DNA from: Phoronis pallida
Taxonomy: Eukaryota > Phoronida > Phoronidae
Direction of reading: 5' to 3'
Assembly (NCBI GenBank): GCA_028565715.1
Contig: JAOXYC010133331.1
Span: 1 to 20,610 of the forward strand
Length of the DNA stretch: 20,610 nucleotides
Shown: positions 19,432 to 20,610 of the stretch, piece by piece
How the letters are laid out: every line of letters begins with the position of its first letter
How positions within the stretch are numbered: the stretch's first letter is position 1
The notes under the pieces: generated by a model
Databases searched by the model: none
What the model saw: the letters and a program-made list of their open reading frames with translations, nothing else
Told to the model about the DNA's origin: nothing
Position numbers and translations under genes: made by a program

Positions 19432-20133
19432 CACAGGTGACTGACATTTGGCATAGATCTTCGATGCATTTCTGTAGCGATTATAGTAGGCTAAATGAGA
19501 CAGAAGGACGGTATCTTACCTCCGTACAAATCGCCATTTTTTTCCACCGGAAAATAAAACATCACCAAACTCCACTAATACAACACTTTTCTAAACAAAT
19601 AAAGTCTTATATTCACCATTAGTAGTCCTAGTCAAGGTTCTTTACATCAATAAACGTCTGTTCGTTGAAATTCCTGTTCTTTTGGCGTTTAAAGCACAGC
19701 GACTAACCCAGCTCCACAACAAGACCATAGTATTAATAATAAGACAAGTGCCGACACCTACCATCCTACAACCGAATTACTTCGGCTTTTTGCAGTCTGG
19801 TCGGCACTTGTCTTAAATTATTAATACTGTGGTCTCGTAGTGTGGCTGGGTTAGTCGCTGTGCTTTTATAGTTTTATAAGCCAAAAGAACAGGAATTTCA
19901 ATGAACAGACATTTATTGATGTAATGAACCTTGACTAGGACTACTAATGTTTAATTTAAGACTTTATTTGTTTAGTTCTAGAGTGTTGTATTATTAAGTG
20001 GAGTTTGGTGATGTTTTTGTTTCCGGTGGAAAAAAAATGACGATTTTTACGTAGGTAAGTTACTGTCCTTCTCTCTCATTTACTATGATCGCTAAAGAAA
20101 TGCATCTAAGATGCCAAATGTCAGTCACCTGTG
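19432..20133. mobile_element. 702-bp fold-back transposon with 8-bp target duplication
   Basis: Its two halves are reverse complements along almost the whole length, with substitutions and small indels, meeting near 19775. The ends are CACAGGTGACTGACATTTGG and its complement. They are flanked by an identical 8-bp sequence, GTTTACCC, at 19424-19431 and 20134-20141. Known: 8-bp duplications are made by hAT and P-type transposases among others; the CACAGGTG end does not clearly match either family. Both arms carry, reading outward, a CCGGTGGAAAAAA leader, an ATG and a splice-donor-like GTAAG (see findings). No transposase is encoded. Confidence 0.85.
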
Positions 20134-20141
20134 GTTTACCC

Positions 20142-20610
20142 TAACGAAATTAGGGCATTTAACAGCTCTCAACCCTATGCCAAATATAGAAAAGAAATAA
20201 GATTTATCCAAAACAGGAATTTAAACAGTTTCTACTCCTTTTTACTATGGAGTTGATGTCACAGTTCAAACAAAGGATAACTCGCCGGCAAACTGCCAAT
20301 AAACATGATAAAACTCATTAAAAGTAGTAAAGTACGAGACTCACTCGGTGACTCGACAGGGGGTGTGCTGCTGTCATTAAAAATAAAATTGACGTGTCCC
20401 ATCCTTTGGAGTTTGAAAGTGTACAATAGTTTAAAGAATTCGTGGTGAGATTTAGCTCACTTGCCCTCCAAAACATTCTCAAACCATTCAGCAAAAAATA
20501 AACATTGATACTCACCACAATCCCCAAGTTAACGGGAGTTTTGGAAGCCGAAAAGACAAAACTAAATGAACAGTGATGAAGTGTCCCGGAGCAATAAATA
20601 GAAATGTAAA
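20142..20610. other. Right-hand flank; possible minus-strand 5' exon donors
   Basis: On the minus strand two good donor-like sites occur: GGGGATTGTG|GTGAGTATC (exon edge 20516) and AGTCACCGA|GTGAGTCTC (edge 20345). The latter follows a short ATG frame, MTAAHPLSSHR (20377-20345). Either could be the 5' exon of a transcript running toward GULP1, but GULP1 exon 1 has its own start and upstream stop, so any such exon would be non-coding for GULP1. Unproven. Confidence 0.2.

Noticed and set aside
20345-20377. Possible first coding exon MTAAHPLSSHR with a GTGAGT donor
   Set aside because: Its phase does not fit GULP1 exon 2, and GULP1 exon 1 already has an ATG after an in-frame stop. Kept only as a low-confidence non-coding 5' exon possibility.
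1-20610. CRISPR arrays, operons or phage genes
   Set aside because: No regularly spaced repeats or prokaryotic gene organisation are present; the window is clearly animal nuclear DNA.

Overview
The window looks like nuclear DNA of an intron-rich animal, most likely a marine invertebrate. It is AT-rich, and its genes are split into short exons with GT-AG introns. It also carries a decayed non-LTR retrotransposon, several fold-back or inverted-repeat elements and a long (TAA)n microsatellite. There is no sign of operons or bacterial genes. I cannot fix the species or phylum from sequence alone.

Layout. (1) Bases 154-323, plus strand: the last coding exon of a C2H2 zinc-finger gene whose earlier exons lie outside the window, followed by its 3' UTR or downstream sequence. 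(2) About 2.4-4.7 kb: a gene-poor stretch with three palindromic elements (2466-2856, 3474-3754, 4311-4709). (3) 5137-16248, minus strand: a nearly complete, possibly complete, coding region for the engulfment adaptor GULP1/CED-6. I assembled it from 11 internal or 5' coding exons plus two alternative terminal exons, with agreeing splice sites and reading phases. (4) The GULP1 introns hold most of the repeats: a hairpin at 10361-10460, a tRNA-like inverted pair near 13.0 kb, (TAA)n at 14.4 kb, and a LINE fragment at 15.07-15.70 kb that ends within about 20 bases of a splice donor. (5) 16249-20610, upstream of the GULP1 start: no convincing coding exon. It holds a terminal-inverted-repeat element (17616-17932), a second copy of a repeat also found near 1.0-1.24 kb, and a 702-bp fold-back element flanked by an 8-bp target duplication.

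The GULP1 model gives a protein of about 380-392 residues: a short N-terminus, a PTB domain (binds NPxY-type tails of engulfment receptors), a leucine-zipper-like coiled coil (dimerisation), a long Pro/Ser/Thr-rich linker, a DPF-type endocytic motif region and an alternative C-terminus. The upstream alternative terminal exon (5718-5795) matches the C-terminal signature of vertebrate GULP1. The downstream one (5137-5238) encodes a quite different acidic tail. This pair of C-termini and the fold-back element at 19432-20133, whose arms carry mirrored ATG-plus-splice-donor cassettes, are the two observations I would check first.
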